Shown here one piece after another: positions 46,839 to 55,968 of a stretch of 64,000 nt of DNA; position 1 is the first letter of the stretch, and each line of letters starts with the position of its first letter. The position numbers were made by a program, and so were the translations under genes. The stretch comes from Paraburkholderia sp. Ac-20340 (GTDB taxonomy: Bacteria > Pseudomonadota > Gammaproteobacteria > Burkholderiales > Burkholderiaceae). Under the pieces are notes generated by a model, which was not told the origin of the DNA, made no database searches, and saw only the letters and a list, made by a program, of their open reading frames with translations. The stretch is taken from positions 1 through 64,000 of the forward strand of contig NZ_JAAGPR010000018.1 in NCBI RefSeq assembly GCF_017104965.1. The letters are read 5' to 3'.

Positions 46839-47614
46839 ATGAGCAACAAGCAAATCCGCCTCTCCGTGAGCGGCGTGAACAAGCGCTTCGGCGGCCTGCA
46901 GGCGCTGTCCGATGTGGGCCTGCAGATCGAGGAAGGCACCATTTACGGCCTGATCGGCCCGAACGGCGCCGGCAAGACCACGTTCTTCAACGTGATCACG
47001 GGTCTCTACACGCCGGATTCGGGCGAGTTCAAGCTCGACGGCACGGCCTATACGCCGACCGCCGTGTACCAGGTCGCGAAAGCCGGTATCGCGCGCACCT
47101 TCCAGAACATCCGTCTGTTCGGCGGCATGACGGCGCTCGAAAACGTGATGGTCGGCCGTCACGTGCGGACGAAGCACGGCCTGCTGGGCGCGGTGTTCCA
47201 GACGCCTTCGGAGCGCAAGGAAGAGCGCGAGATCAAGGAACGCGCGCTCGAACTGCTCGAATACGTGGGCATCGCGCAGTACGCGGACTACACCTCGCGC
47301 AATCTCTCGTACGGCCACCAGCGCCGTCTGGAAATCGCGCGCGCGCTGGCCACCGACCCGAAGCTGCTCGCGCTCGACGAGCCGGCGGCCGGCATGAACG
47401 CGACCGAGAAGGTCGAACTCACGCGCCTGCTCGACAAGATCCGCGCCGATGACAAGACCATCCTGCTGATCGAGCACGACGTGAAACTGGTGATGGGCCT
47501 GTGCAACCGCATGACAGTGCTCGACTATGGCAAGGTGATCGCCGAAGGTCTGCCGCAGGACGTGCAGAAGGACCCGAAGGTTATCGAAGCATATCTGGGC
47601 GCGGGAGTTCACTG

Positions 47615-47615
<1 letters not shown>
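46839..47615 (+). CDS. livG: Branched-chain amino-acid ABC transporter ATPase LivG
   Basis: This 258-residue ATPase has Walker A GPNGAGKTTFFN, the Q-loop TFQNIRLF, signature LSYGHQRRLEIAR and Walker B LLALDEPAAGMN. The Met/Asn after the Walker B Glu and the TYPTAVY-type insertion are LivG features. It begins 13 nt after livM. Its stop overlaps the livF start by one base (TGATG). Confidence 0.96.
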
Positions 47616-48331
<716 letters not shown>

Positions 48332-48368
48332 TCTGAAACGGTCTTTCTGACCCGAGCGCCAGAAGTAC

Positions 48369-48405
48369 AAAAGCCGCATGAGCGTAATGCTCATGCGGCT
48401 TTTTT
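48369..48405. terminator. Bidirectional terminator after the liv operon
   Basis: AAAAGCCGCATGAGC (48369-48383) with its complement (48389-48403), 15 bp around GTAAT, followed by T's on the plus strand. It also faces the GNAT gene on the minus strand. Confidence 0.93.
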
Positions 48406-48432
48406 ATCGCGTGCGTACTACAGACGCTTGCC

Positions 48433-48909
48433 TCAGGCGATCGCTTCGGGCTCCTGCACGCCCAGCCGTTTGCCCAGACTCACGACGGCATCGGCCCGAT
48501 AACCGAGCGCGTCATAGAACGCGATCACTTCGGGCTTGTCGCTGAGCACCTGGAGATTGAGCTTGAGGCAGCCCATCGCCGCCAGCGCGTTTTCGGCATG
48601 GCGCACCAGCCGTGTGCCGATGCCCAGACGCCGCGCCTGCGGCGCCACGGCCAGCGAGTAGAGCCAGCCGCGATGTCCGTCGTAACCCGCCATCGCCGTG
48701 CCGACCACCGCATCGTTGTCATCGACCGCGACGAAAAACAGCTCCGGCTGCGTGCCGAGCTTGTTCGCAATCGACAGACGCGGATTGCGATGCGGCCGGC
48801 TCGCGTCGTTGTACTCCGGGAAAGCCAGCAGCCAGAGCGCGAGCACGGCGTCGGTATCGGCCGGATCGAACGCGCGGATCGTCATGGACGTCATCGGCGT
48901 GGCGGACAT
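48433..48909 (-). CDS. GNAT family N-acetyltransferase, YpeA-like
   Basis: This 158-residue acetyl-CoA-dependent N-acetyltransferase has FRxxD-type start TIRAFDPADTDAVLALW, the acetyl-CoA loop VAPQARRLGIGTRLVRHAE, and the late LNLQVLSDKPEVIAFYDALGY. The substrate is unknown; relatives modify proteins, antibiotics or small amines. Internal Met codons at 48894 and 48885 could also start it. It lies 18 nt after argD on the same strand, so it is likely cotranscribed. Confidence 0.88.
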   Translation of the reverse strand: MSATPMTSMTIRAFDPADTDAVLALWLLAFPEYNDASRPHRNPRLSIANKLGTQPELFFVAVDDNDAVVGTAMAGYDGHRGWLYSLAVAPQARRLGIGTRLVRHAENALAAMGCLKLNLQVLSDKPEVIAFYDALGYRADAVVSLGKRLGVQEPEAIA

Positions 48910-48927
48910 CGCGTGGATTTCCCTGGC

Positions 48928-50112
48928 TTACAGCGAATCGAGGATGTTGCGCAGCATCGCCATCATCTGGTCGATTTCCTCGTTCGTGACGTTGAGCGCC
49001 GGCATGAAGCGCAGCAGGTTCGGGCGCGCCGCGTTGAGCAGCAGGCCGTCCGGCTGCATGACGCGCGCCTTTTCGACGATTTCCGGGCCGATGTCCTTGC
49101 CGAGCATCAGCGCGCGCAGCAGACCTTCGCCGCGCTCGCCCTGGAAGCCGCGTTCGGCCGACAGTTCGAGCAGCTTTTCGCGCAGGTATTCGCCGCGGGC
49201 GCGCACGCCTTCGAGGAAGCCCGGCGCGACCAGTTGCGAGATCACCGAGTAGCCGACCGCCGTCATCAGCGGATTGCCGTTGTAGGTGCCGCCCTGATCG
49301 CCCGCTTCGAACACGCAGACTTCCTTCTTCGCGCACAGCGCCGCGAGCGGCACGCCGCCGCCGATGCCCTTGCCGAGCGTCATGATGTCCGGCTCGATGC
49401 CCGAGAGTTCGTAGGCGAACAGGGTGCCCGCACGGCCGCAGCCGGTCTGCACTTCATCGACGATCAGCAGGATGCCGTGCTTCTTCGTGAGCGCGCGCAG
49501 TTCCTGCATGAATTCGCGCGTGGCGGGAATCACGCCGCCTTCGCCCTGGATCGGCTCGAGCATCACGGCAACGGTCTTGCCGGTGATGAGCTTTTCGACC
49601 GAAGCGATGTCGTTCAGATCGGCCTTCGGGAAGCCCGGCACTTGCGGTGCGTAGATCGTGTCCCAGCCCGGCTTGCCGCTCGCCGACATCGTCGCGATCG
49701 TGCGGCCGTGGAAGCTGTGGTCGAACGTGATGATCTCGAACGCGCCGTCGCGATGCTTCTTGCCCCACTTGCGGGCGAGCTTGATCGCGCCTTCGTTGGC
49801 TTCGGCGCCGCTGTTGGCGAAGAACACCTTGTCGAAGCAGCTATGTTCGGTGAGCAGACCGGCGAGCTTCGCCATCGGCTCGTTGTAGAACGCCGGCGAC
49901 GGGTTGATGATCAGGCGCGCCTGCTTTTCGAGCGCTTCGATCATGCCTTCGTTGCCGTGACCCAGGCTGTTGACGGCCCAGCCCTGGATGAAGTCGAGGT
50001 AGCGCTTGCCTTCGTTGTCGTAGAGCCACGACCCCTTGCCATGCGTGAAAACGATTTCGGGCCGGTTGGTGATGTACATCAGCGACTCGATCGGGTACTC
50101 GGAAAAATTCAT
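48928..50112 (-). CDS. argD: Acetylornithine/succinyldiaminopimelate aminotransferase
   Basis: This 394-residue PLP enzyme of class III aminotransferases makes N-acetylornithine in arginine synthesis and may also serve lysine synthesis. Landmarks are FFANSGAEANEGAIKLARKW, FHGRT, LLIVDEVQTGCGRAG and the PLP Lys248 in TLGKGIGGG. ATG 50112 (MNFSEYPIESLMY) has CGGAG eight bases upstream. About 70 nt before it is an intrinsic terminator, preceded by an Arg-rich leader peptide, so attenuation control is proposed. Confidence 0.93.
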   Translation of the reverse strand: MNFSEYPIESLMYITNRPEIVFTHGKGSWLYDNEGKRYLDFIQGWAVNSLGHGNEGMIEALEKQARLIINPSPAFYNEPMAKLAGLLTEHSCFDKVFFANSGAEANEGAIKLARKWGKKHRDGAFEIITFDHSFHGRTIATMSASGKPGWDTIYAPQVPGFPKADLNDIASVEKLITGKTVAVMLEPIQGEGGVIPATREFMQELRALTKKHGILLIVDEVQTGCGRAGTLFAYELSGIEPDIMTLGKGIGGGVPLAALCAKKEVCVFEAGDQGGTYNGNPLMTAVGYSVISQLVAPGFLEGVRARGEYLREKLLELSAERGFQGERGEGLLRALMLGKDIGPEIVEKARVMQPDGLLLNAARPNLLRFMPALNVTNEEIDQMMAMLRNILDSL

Positions 50113-50180
50113 GGCAACGGGCTCCGCGGTGAGGCTGCAGTTGAGGCTGCAAAAAGGGGTGGATAACGATACGGCAGAAA

Positions 50181-50210
50181 AACAAAAAGCCACGGGCTGG
50201 CCGTGGCTTT
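50181..50210 (-). terminator. Intrinsic terminator inside the argD leader
   Basis: On the minus strand AAAGCCACGG (50210-50201) pairs with CCGTGGCTTT (50195-50186) around CCAGC, followed by TTGTTTTTC. It lies 69 nt before the argD start. Its left arm can instead pair with the segment directly after the leader peptide stop. Confidence 0.88.
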
Positions 50211-50281
50211 CGTGATTCGAACTTCCTGTGCGCTGTGGGGATGAAACCCTTTGCAACGCGCGTCCGCGACTAAGCCAGGCC

Positions 50282-50332
50282 CTAAAGATGGGGCGAGCGG
50301 CGACGTCGGAGTTCGGACAGGATGCGGTTCAT
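50282..50332 (-). CDS. Candidate argD leader peptide (16 codons, four Arg in a row)
   Basis: ATG 50332 opens MNRILSELRRRRSPHL and stops at TAG 50284-50282. Codons 9-12 are CGA CGT CGC CGC, and codon 3 is also Arg. There is no ribosome binding site, but the predicted transcript start coincides with the ATG, so translation could be leaderless. A ribosome waiting at the Arg codons would leave the antiterminator segment after the stop free. Confidence 0.4.
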   Translation of the reverse strand: MNRILSELRRRRSPHL

Positions 50333-50489
50333 GGGCGCAAGAATACGACAAGCGGATCGGCGATGTAAACCGTCAATGTGCTGCGCGGCGAAGAAATTTT
50401 CGTGACGGCGGGGCGCGGCGGCTGGTTATTGCGGGGTATTGCCGGTTATGGCGGGGCATTGCGCGCGCAACGACCCGCCTCGCCGTGTC

Positions 50490-51521
50490 TTAAACCGGAT
50501 TCGCCAGATCGGCGGCGCTCGTGAACGAGTCCGCGTAGAACTCGTCTTCGGGCAGGCCGTGATGCTGCGTGAAATCGCGCTGGGCCGACTCCACCATCAC
50601 CGGCGCGCCGCATGCGTAGACCTGATAACCCGACAGATCGGGCAGATCCTCGATCACCGCGCGATGCACGAAGCCCGTGCGGCCGCTCCAGGCGTCGTCG
50701 TCGGCGGGCTCGGAGAGCACCGGCACGAAGCGGAAGTTCGGGATCTCCTTCGCCCATTGTTCGGCGAGTTCCATCAGGTACAGATCCTTCTTCTGGCGCG
50801 CGCCCCAGTAGAGCGTCATCGGGCGGTCGAGCTTCTTGTGGACCGCATGCTCGACGATCGCCTTGAGCGGCGCGAAACCGGTGCCCGACGCCAGCAGCAC
50901 GATGGGTTTAGCCGAATCTTCGCGCAGGAAGAAGGTGCCGAGCGGCGCCTCGAAGCGCAGGATGTCGCGCTCCTTCATCTGCGTGAAGACGTGATCGGTG
51001 AACTTGCCGCCCGGCATGTGGCGGATGTGCAATTCGAGCGGACCTTCCTCGTGCGGGGCGCTGGCCATCGAGTAGCAGCGGCGCGTGCCGTCCTTGAGGA
51101 TGAATTCGAGGTACTGGCCGGCGAGGTACTGCAGACGCTCGTTGGCGGGCAGTTGCAGCTTGAGGACGACGACGTCGTTGGCGCGGCGCTCGATCGCGGC
51201 GATGCGGGTGGGCAGCTTGCGCACCTGCATGTCGCCGACACCGGCGACTTCGCGGATGTCGACTTCGAGGTCGGTCTGCGCCGTCGCGCAGCACAGCAGT
51301 GCCATGCCGCGGGTTTTTTCGTCGTTCGACAATGCCGATGCCGCGTGCGCGCGCTGCTCGACTTCGCCGCTACAGATCGAGCCCTTGCACGAGCCGCAGG
51401 CGCCGTTCTTGCAGCCGTAGGGAATGCCGACGCCCTGGCGCAGCGCCGCGTTCAGGACGGTTTCGTCGGGTTCGACCTGGAATTGCCGGCCGCTTTGCTT
51501 AAGCGTTACGTTGAAAGCCAT
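50490..51521 (-). CDS. AscD-like NAD(P)H reductase with plant-type [2Fe-2S] ferredoxin domain
   Basis: This 343-residue electron-transfer protein is of the CDP-6-deoxy-delta-3,4-glucoseen reductase (AscD) type. The ferredoxin domain has ligands C37, C42 and C45 (YGCKNGACGSCKG) plus C77. Next come the FAD motif CYSMASAPHEEG and the NAD(P)H region VLLASGTGFAPLKAIVE, ending YACGAPVMVESAQ. No 3,6-dideoxyhexose genes lie nearby, so it probably feeds electrons to some other oxygenase or reductase. It is upstream of argD on the same strand. Confidence 0.9.
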   Translation of the reverse strand: MAFNVTLKQSGRQFQVEPDETVLNAALRQGVGIPYGCKNGACGSCKGSICSGEVEQRAHAASALSNDEKTRGMALLCCATAQTDLEVDIREVAGVGDMQVRKLPTRIAAIERRANDVVVLKLQLPANERLQYLAGQYLEFILKDGTRRCYSMASAPHEEGPLELHIRHMPGGKFTDHVFTQMKERDILRFEAPLGTFFLREDSAKPIVLLASGTGFAPLKAIVEHAVHKKLDRPMTLYWGARQKKDLYLMELAEQWAKEIPNFRFVPVLSEPADDDAWSGRTGFVHRAVIEDLPDLSGYQVYACGAPVMVESAQRDFTQHHGLPEDEFYADSFTSAADLANPV

Positions 51522-51637
51522 ATTCGAAAAAACGTGAGTCTGTGATTCGGGGTGAACCGGCTTGGGGCCGGTTCGGGCCGTCGCCGGTAGGGGCTCTGCA
51601 GGTCGCGGGCGTCATCGGCCGCTAAAATGGGTCCATT

Positions 51638-52696
51638 ATGATTGCCACACGAACCTTGCGCCGTGCGCGCATCCTTATCGTCGGTTGCGGCGACGTCGGC
51701 CTGCGCTGTGTCGCGCAGTTGCAGGCGCGCCGCGCCAAACCGCGCGTATTCGCGCTGACGCGCCGCCCGGAACGCGTCGATCTGCTGCGTGCCGCAGGCG
51801 CCGTGCCGGTAACCGGCGACCTCGACCAGCGCGCGCGCATCAAGCGTCTCGCGGGTCTGGCCAATACCGTGCTGCATCTCGCGCCGCCGCAGAAAGACGG
51901 CAACGACGATCTGCGTACCCGCCGTCTGATCGCCGCGCTCAAGACGCGCCGCAGTGGCGCTTCGCGCGTGCGGGCAGGGGGCATATCCAGCCGTCTGATG
52001 CGCCCGGCATTGCGCCCTGATCTGACGCCAAAACCCTTCGCGAAAACCTCCGCTATTGTACCCGAGCGCACCTGGCGAGCCCGGCCCGCCCACAGCGCCG
52101 CGCCGGGTCGTCCGACGCTCGTGTACGCCAGCACGACGGGCGTCTACGGCGATTGCGGCGGCGCGCGCATCGACGAAACGCGCACGCCGCGTCCCGCCAA
52201 CGTGCGCGCAAAACGCCGCGTGGCCGCCGAGCGTCAACTGCGCCGCGCCACCGCGCGCGGCGCGCTCAAGGCAACCATCGCCCGCATCCCCGGCATCTAC
52301 GCGGCCAGCCGCCTGCCGCTTGCGCGGCTGGAAAAGGGCACGCCCGCGCTTGCGGCCAGCGACGACGTCTACACGAGCCACATCCACGCCGACGATCTCG
52401 CCGCCATTCTGCTGCGCATGGCCACGCACGGCCGGGCCGCGCGCATCGTGCACGCAAGCGACGACAGCGAACTGAAGATGGGGGAGTATTTCGACCACGT
52501 GGCGGATGCCTTCGGCCTGAACCGCGCGCCGCGCGTGAGCCGCGACATCGCCGAGCGCGAACTCGACCCGGTGCTGCTCTCGTTCATGCGGGAATCGCGC
52601 CGGCTCGACAATACGCGGCTCAAGCGCGAATTGCGCGTGAGCCTGCGTTACCCGGATGTGGATGCGTTTTTGCGCACGCTGCCGCCGCGCCCGTAA
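51638..52696 (+). CDS. SDR-type NAD-dependent epimerase/dehydratase-like protein (YeeZ-like)
   Basis: This 352-residue Rossmann protein opens with ILIVGCGDVGLRCVAQL (12-28). It has VLHLAPPQKDGNDD, VYASTTGVYGDCGGARIDE with the Tyr-containing YAST block, RIPGIYAASRLPL and VYTSHIHADDLAAIL. These are features of the YeeZ-like atypical SDRs; the substrate is unknown. Between about residues 105 and 158 it holds a basic Arg/Pro/Ala-rich stretch that interrupts the expected strand, which looks like an insertion compared with homologues I recall. Confidence 0.85.
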   Translation: MIATRTLRRARILIVGCGDVGLRCVAQLQARRAKPRVFALTRRPERVDLLRAAGAVPVTGDLDQRARIKRLAGLANTVLHLAPPQKDGNDDLRTRRLIAALKTRRSGASRVRAGGISSRLMRPALRPDLTPKPFAKTSAIVPERTWRARPAHSAAPGRPTLVYASTTGVYGDCGGARIDETRTPRPANVRAKRRVAAERQLRRATARGALKATIARIPGIYAASRLPLARLEKGTPALAASDDVYTSHIHADDLAAILLRMATHGRAARIVHASDDSELKMGEYFDHVADAFGLNRAPRVSRDIAERELDPVLLSFMRESRRLDNTRLKRELRVSLRYPDVDAFLRTLPPRP

Positions 52697-52730
52697 GCCC
52701 GGGCGGGCGGCGCGGCGCAAAGCGTGCCGT

Positions 52731-52919
52731 TCACGTGATTGCCGGCAGCGCCTCGATAAGGAGGAAGCACAACAGCGCCCCGATGAGTGCGCCGATCAGG
52801 TTCGGATGGTATTGATGCCGAAAATGCATCGAGGCCAGCAGGCCGCCGATCAGAATCACCCCTAGACCCATGAAAGCCATCAGCACGAATGGGATCTCGA
52901 ATGTGCCGTTGATGTCCAT
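52731..52919 (-). CDS. Small inner-membrane protein, 62 residues
   Basis: A strong ribosome binding site (AAGGAGGGG, six bases before ATG 52919) precedes a protein with two hydrophobic helices (about residues 10-31 and 40-60) separated by a His-containing loop, HFRHQYHPN. I do not recognise the family, and the function is unknown. The clear ribosome binding site and balanced helices make it a real gene. Confidence 0.78.
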   Translation of the reverse strand: MDINGTFEIPFVLMAFMGLGVILIGGLLASMHFRHQYHPNLIGALIGALLCFLLIEALPAIT

Positions 52920-53073
52920 GATGCCCCTCCTTGAAACTTGTAATCGTTGTTTAAACGAGTATAGGGCGGAACGTCAGGCAGGGCATGCTGCGGCGCGGCA
53001 TAAAAAGGGCGCATTCATGCGTTGAATCGGGCGCCGGCCCGGCGGGACAAGCCCGCGCGCGATGCGTGGTGGT

Positions 53074-53781
53074 TTACCCCGTGTTGCGCAGCGCGTCGAG
53101 GGCGGCCGCGTCGAGCCACTTCCACTGGCCCGGTTCGAGGTCCGCCGGCAGCGAATATCCGCCGATGCGCTCGCGATGCAGCGCTTCCACGCGATTGCCC
53201 GCCGCCGCGACCATGCGTTTGACCTGGTGATATTTCCCTTCGAGCACGCTCAGCTCAAGTTCGTGCTCGCCGCGTGCATTCGCCGCGAGCGCCACGCTCG
53301 GCGCGCGTTCGCCGTGCAGCAGGACGCCTTCGCGCAGCGCCTGCAACTGCGTATCGTCGATGGCGTGGCGCGTGGTCGCCACGTAGATCTTCGGCACCTT
53401 GCGTTTGGGCGAGGTGAACGCGTGGACGAACTGGCCGTCGTCGGAGAGCAGCAGCAGGCCGGTGGTGTCCTGATCGAGCCGGCCGACGCACTGCACGTTG
53501 CGCTCGGCGAACTGCGGCGGCAGCAGATGAAACACGCTCAGATGATGCTGCGGATCGCGCGAGCACTCGTAGCCCGCAGGCTTGTTGAGCACCACGTAAG
53601 CGCGCTCGTGAAACGGCCAGGACGCGCCGTCGACGCTGAACACGAGAGCGGCGGTGTCGAAATCGGCGTGCGGATCGGTGCAGGTGTCGCCTGCGACGGC
53701 AACGCGCGCATCGGCGATCAGCCCGCGGCACTGGCGGCGCGTGCCGAAGCCTTGCGAGAAAAGAATACTTTCGAGATTCAT
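53074..53781 (-). CDS. rsuA: 16S rRNA pseudouridine synthase, RsuA family
   Basis: This 235-residue enzyme has an N-terminal S4-like region (MNLESILFSQGFGTRRQCRGLIADARV), then the catalytic segment VGRLDQDTTGLLLLSDDG with the nucleophilic Asp, and LEGKYHQVKRMVAAAGNRV at the end. That closing motif with KYHQVKRM is typical of RsuA, which makes pseudouridine 516 in 16S rRNA. ATG 53781 fits the family length (E. coli 231). A longer extension upstream is not supported. Confidence 0.92.
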   Translation of the reverse strand: MNLESILFSQGFGTRRQCRGLIADARVAVAGDTCTDPHADFDTAALVFSVDGASWPFHERAYVVLNKPAGYECSRDPQHHLSVFHLLPPQFAERNVQCVGRLDQDTTGLLLLSDDGQFVHAFTSPKRKVPKIYVATTRHAIDDTQLQALREGVLLHGERAPSVALAANARGEHELELSVLEGKYHQVKRMVAAAGNRVEALHRERIGGYSLPADLEPGQWKWLDAAALDALRNTG

Positions 53782-54063
53782 GGCGGAACGCCGATGGCGT
53801 GAAAACCGCAGCATTTTAGCGAACCGCGTCGCGGCAGGCGTACGACGGCCTGGCCCGCTTGACGATCGGCTTGCTGTTTCCATCCATTCTCGTTGCGGTT
53901 AAGCGCTGTTCGCGACGTGTTTCGCGAGGATGGCGTAACGTAACGCGATGCAGCGGCGATGGACTGTGTTCGGTGCCGCTCGCTTCCCCTTTCATCGCGC
54001 GCAGCGTCGCGTGCCGCCGCCATGCGGTGCGCGCTGCGCCTGACCGCTTACGTGGAGGACAGC

Positions 54064-55782
54064 ATGGCGAAGACGATCGCGGATTTTCTGGCGAAAACGC
54101 TCGAAGCAGTGGGTGTCGAACGCATCTGGGGCGTGACGGGCGATAGCCTGAATGGGCTATCGGCGAGCCTGCGCAAGCTCGGCACCATTCGCTGGATGCA
54201 TACGCGTCACGAGGAAGTGGCGGCCTTCGCGGCCGGTGCGGAAGCCGCGGCGACCGGCCGGCTCGCCGTCTGCGCGGGCAGTTGCGGCCCGGGCAACCTG
54301 CACCTGATCAACGGTCTCTACGATTGCCATCGCAATCACTCGCCGGTGCTGGCGATTGCCGCGCATATTCCGTCGACGGAAATCGGCCTCGGTTATTTTC
54401 AGGAAACGCATCCGACCGAACTGTTTCGCGAATGCGCGCACTACGTCGAACTGGTGACGAACGCCGCGCAGTTTCCGCGCGTGCTGGCCACGGCGCTGCG
54501 CACGGCGATCGACCAGAAGGGCGTGGCGGTGATCGTGCTGCCCGGCGACGTCGCGCTGCTCGACGCGCCCGACGAAGAGCCGGCGTGGGCGCAGGCCGCG
54601 CGACCCGCGACGCTGCCGGCGGCCGCGGACCTCGACCGGCTGGCGGACCTGCTCAACCAGTCGAAGGCCGTGACGCTTCTGTGCGGCAGCGGCTGCAAGG
54701 GCGCACACGACGAAGTGGTGGCATTCGCCGACACGCTCGGCGCGCCGACCGTGCATGCGCTGCGCGGCAAGCAATACGTCGAATGGGATAACCCGTTCGA
54801 CGTGGGCATGACGGGGCTGATCGGCTTCAGTTCGGGCTATCACGCGATGATGTCGTGCGACACGCTGGTGATGCTCGGCACGGATTTTCCGTATCGCAAT
54901 TTTTATCCCGATCACGCGAACATCGTGCAGATCGATCGCGATGCGGCGGCGCTCGGCAAGCGTGCGCCGCTCGCGCTCGGCCTGATCGGCGACGTGCGCG
55001 AAACCTTGCGCGCGCTCGCGCCCAAACTCACGCGCAAGACCGATCGCCAGTTCATCATGCACGCGCGCGGGCACTACGCCGAGGCGCGCAAGGGACTCGA
55101 CGATCTCGCACGCCCGGCGCCGGCGGGCAAGCCGCTGCATCCGCAATATGTGACGGCGCGCCTCGACGCGCTGGCCGCCGACGACGCGATTTTTGCCGTC
55201 GATGTCGGCACGCCCACGCTCTGGGCCGCGCGCTATCTGACGATGAACGGGCGGCGGCGTCTGCATGGCTCGTTCAACCACGGCTCGATGGCCAATGCGA
55301 TGCCGCAGGCGCTCGGCGCGCAGGCTGCGCACGTGGGGCGGCAGGTGATTTCGCTATCGGGAGACGGCGGCCTTTCCATGTTGCTCGGCGACATTCTCAC
55401 CGCGCGCCAGCTCGATCTGCCGATCAAGATCGTCGTCCTGAATAACGGTTCGCTCGGTTTCGTGGCGATGGAGATGAAGGCGGGCGGCTACGTGGAAACC
55501 GGCACCGATCTCGCTGCGACCAATTTCGCGGATATCGCCAAGGGCGCGGGGCTATTCAGCGTGCGGGTGGAGACCTCCGAGGAACTGGACGATGCGCTGC
55601 GCGAAGCGTTCGCGCATCCGGGGCCGGCGCTCGTGGACGTGGTCACCGCGAAGCACGAACTGGCGATGCCGCCGAAGCTGCAATGGGCGCAGGCGAAGGG
55701 CTTCAGCCTGTATATGCTGCGCGCCGTGCTGAGCGGCCGCGGCGACGAAGTGGTGGAACTCGCGGAGACGAATTTGCGCTGA
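54064..55782 (+). CDS. poxB: Pyruvate oxidase/dehydrogenase (quinone), PoxB type
   Basis: This 572-residue thiamine-diphosphate and FAD enzyme decarboxylates pyruvate to acetate at the membrane, passing electrons to quinone. GGAGG lies seven bases before ATG 54064. The first domain has WGVTGDSLNGL and the TDP Glu region TRHEEVAAFAAGAEA. The Mg2+/TDP motif is GDGGLSM (433 onwards) with NNGSLGFV. The late LQWAQAKGFSLYMLRAVL segment resembles the PoxB lipid-binding end. Other TDP enzymes such as acetolactate synthase fit less well. Confidence 0.92.
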   Translation: MAKTIADFLAKTLEAVGVERIWGVTGDSLNGLSASLRKLGTIRWMHTRHEEVAAFAAGAEAAATGRLAVCAGSCGPGNLHLINGLYDCHRNHSPVLAIAAHIPSTEIGLGYFQETHPTELFRECAHYVELVTNAAQFPRVLATALRTAIDQKGVAVIVLPGDVALLDAPDEEPAWAQAARPATLPAAADLDRLADLLNQSKAVTLLCGSGCKGAHDEVVAFADTLGAPTVHALRGKQYVEWDNPFDVGMTGLIGFSSGYHAMMSCDTLVMLGTDFPYRNFYPDHANIVQIDRDAAALGKRAPLALGLIGDVRETLRALAPKLTRKTDRQFIMHARGHYAEARKGLDDLARPAPAGKPLHPQYVTARLDALAADDAIFAVDVGTPTLWAARYLTMNGRRRLHGSFNHGSMANAMPQALGAQAAHVGRQVISLSGDGGLSMLLGDILTARQLDLPIKIVVLNNGSLGFVAMEMKAGGYVETGTDLAATNFADIAKGAGLFSVRVETSEELDDALREAFAHPGPALVDVVTAKHELAMPPKLQWAQAKGFSLYMLRAVLSGRGDEVVELAETNLR

Positions 55783-55820
55783 CTCAGCCGCGCGCCTGGA
55801 TGGGCAGAGAGTAGGAAGGA

Positions 55821-55846
55821 CAAAGCCTCGCGAATGCGGGGCTTTG
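55821..55846 (+). terminator. Hairpin after poxB, weak terminator
   Basis: CAAAGCCTCGC (55821-55831) with GCGGGGCTTTG (55836-55846) around GAAT; one G-T pair. The following sequence (TACGTGGGTTTG) has no real T-tract. Confidence 0.45.
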
Positions 55847-55968
55847 TACGTGGGTTTGCTGGAAAGCAAAGGCTGGTGGCCCGGTTGACAGCAAAGGTCC
55901 TCGTCTGCGGGAGAGGACGCCATCGTGCCTTAGGGCACTTGCCGGAAGGGCGGCGACGCAACGCAACG

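Larger units (their letters stand above)
50181..50369 (-). promoter_or_regulatory. Candidate arginine-responsive transcription attenuator of argD
   Basis: In minus-strand order: TTTACA (50369-50364), 18-nt spacer, TATTCT (50345-50340), a start near 50333, the 16-codon Arg-rich leader frame (50332-50282), then GGCCTGGCTT (50281-50272). That segment can pair with AAGCCACGGCC in the terminator arm (ten pairs, one bulge), and the terminator itself follows (50210-50181). The order leader peptide, antiterminator, terminator, biosynthetic gene is that of classical amino-acid attenuators. Function is inferred. Confidence 0.5.

Noticed and set aside
50211..50489. 6S-like or other structured RNA in the argD upstream gap
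   Set aside because: The hairpins do not fold into a single long arm with a central bubble as in 6S RNA, and the leader-peptide/terminator reading explains the pieces better. Not fully excluded.
55890..55925. GTCCTC...GAGGAC hairpin between poxB and the PAP2 gene
   Set aside because: Six base pairs with a long loop and no T-tract; too weak to call.
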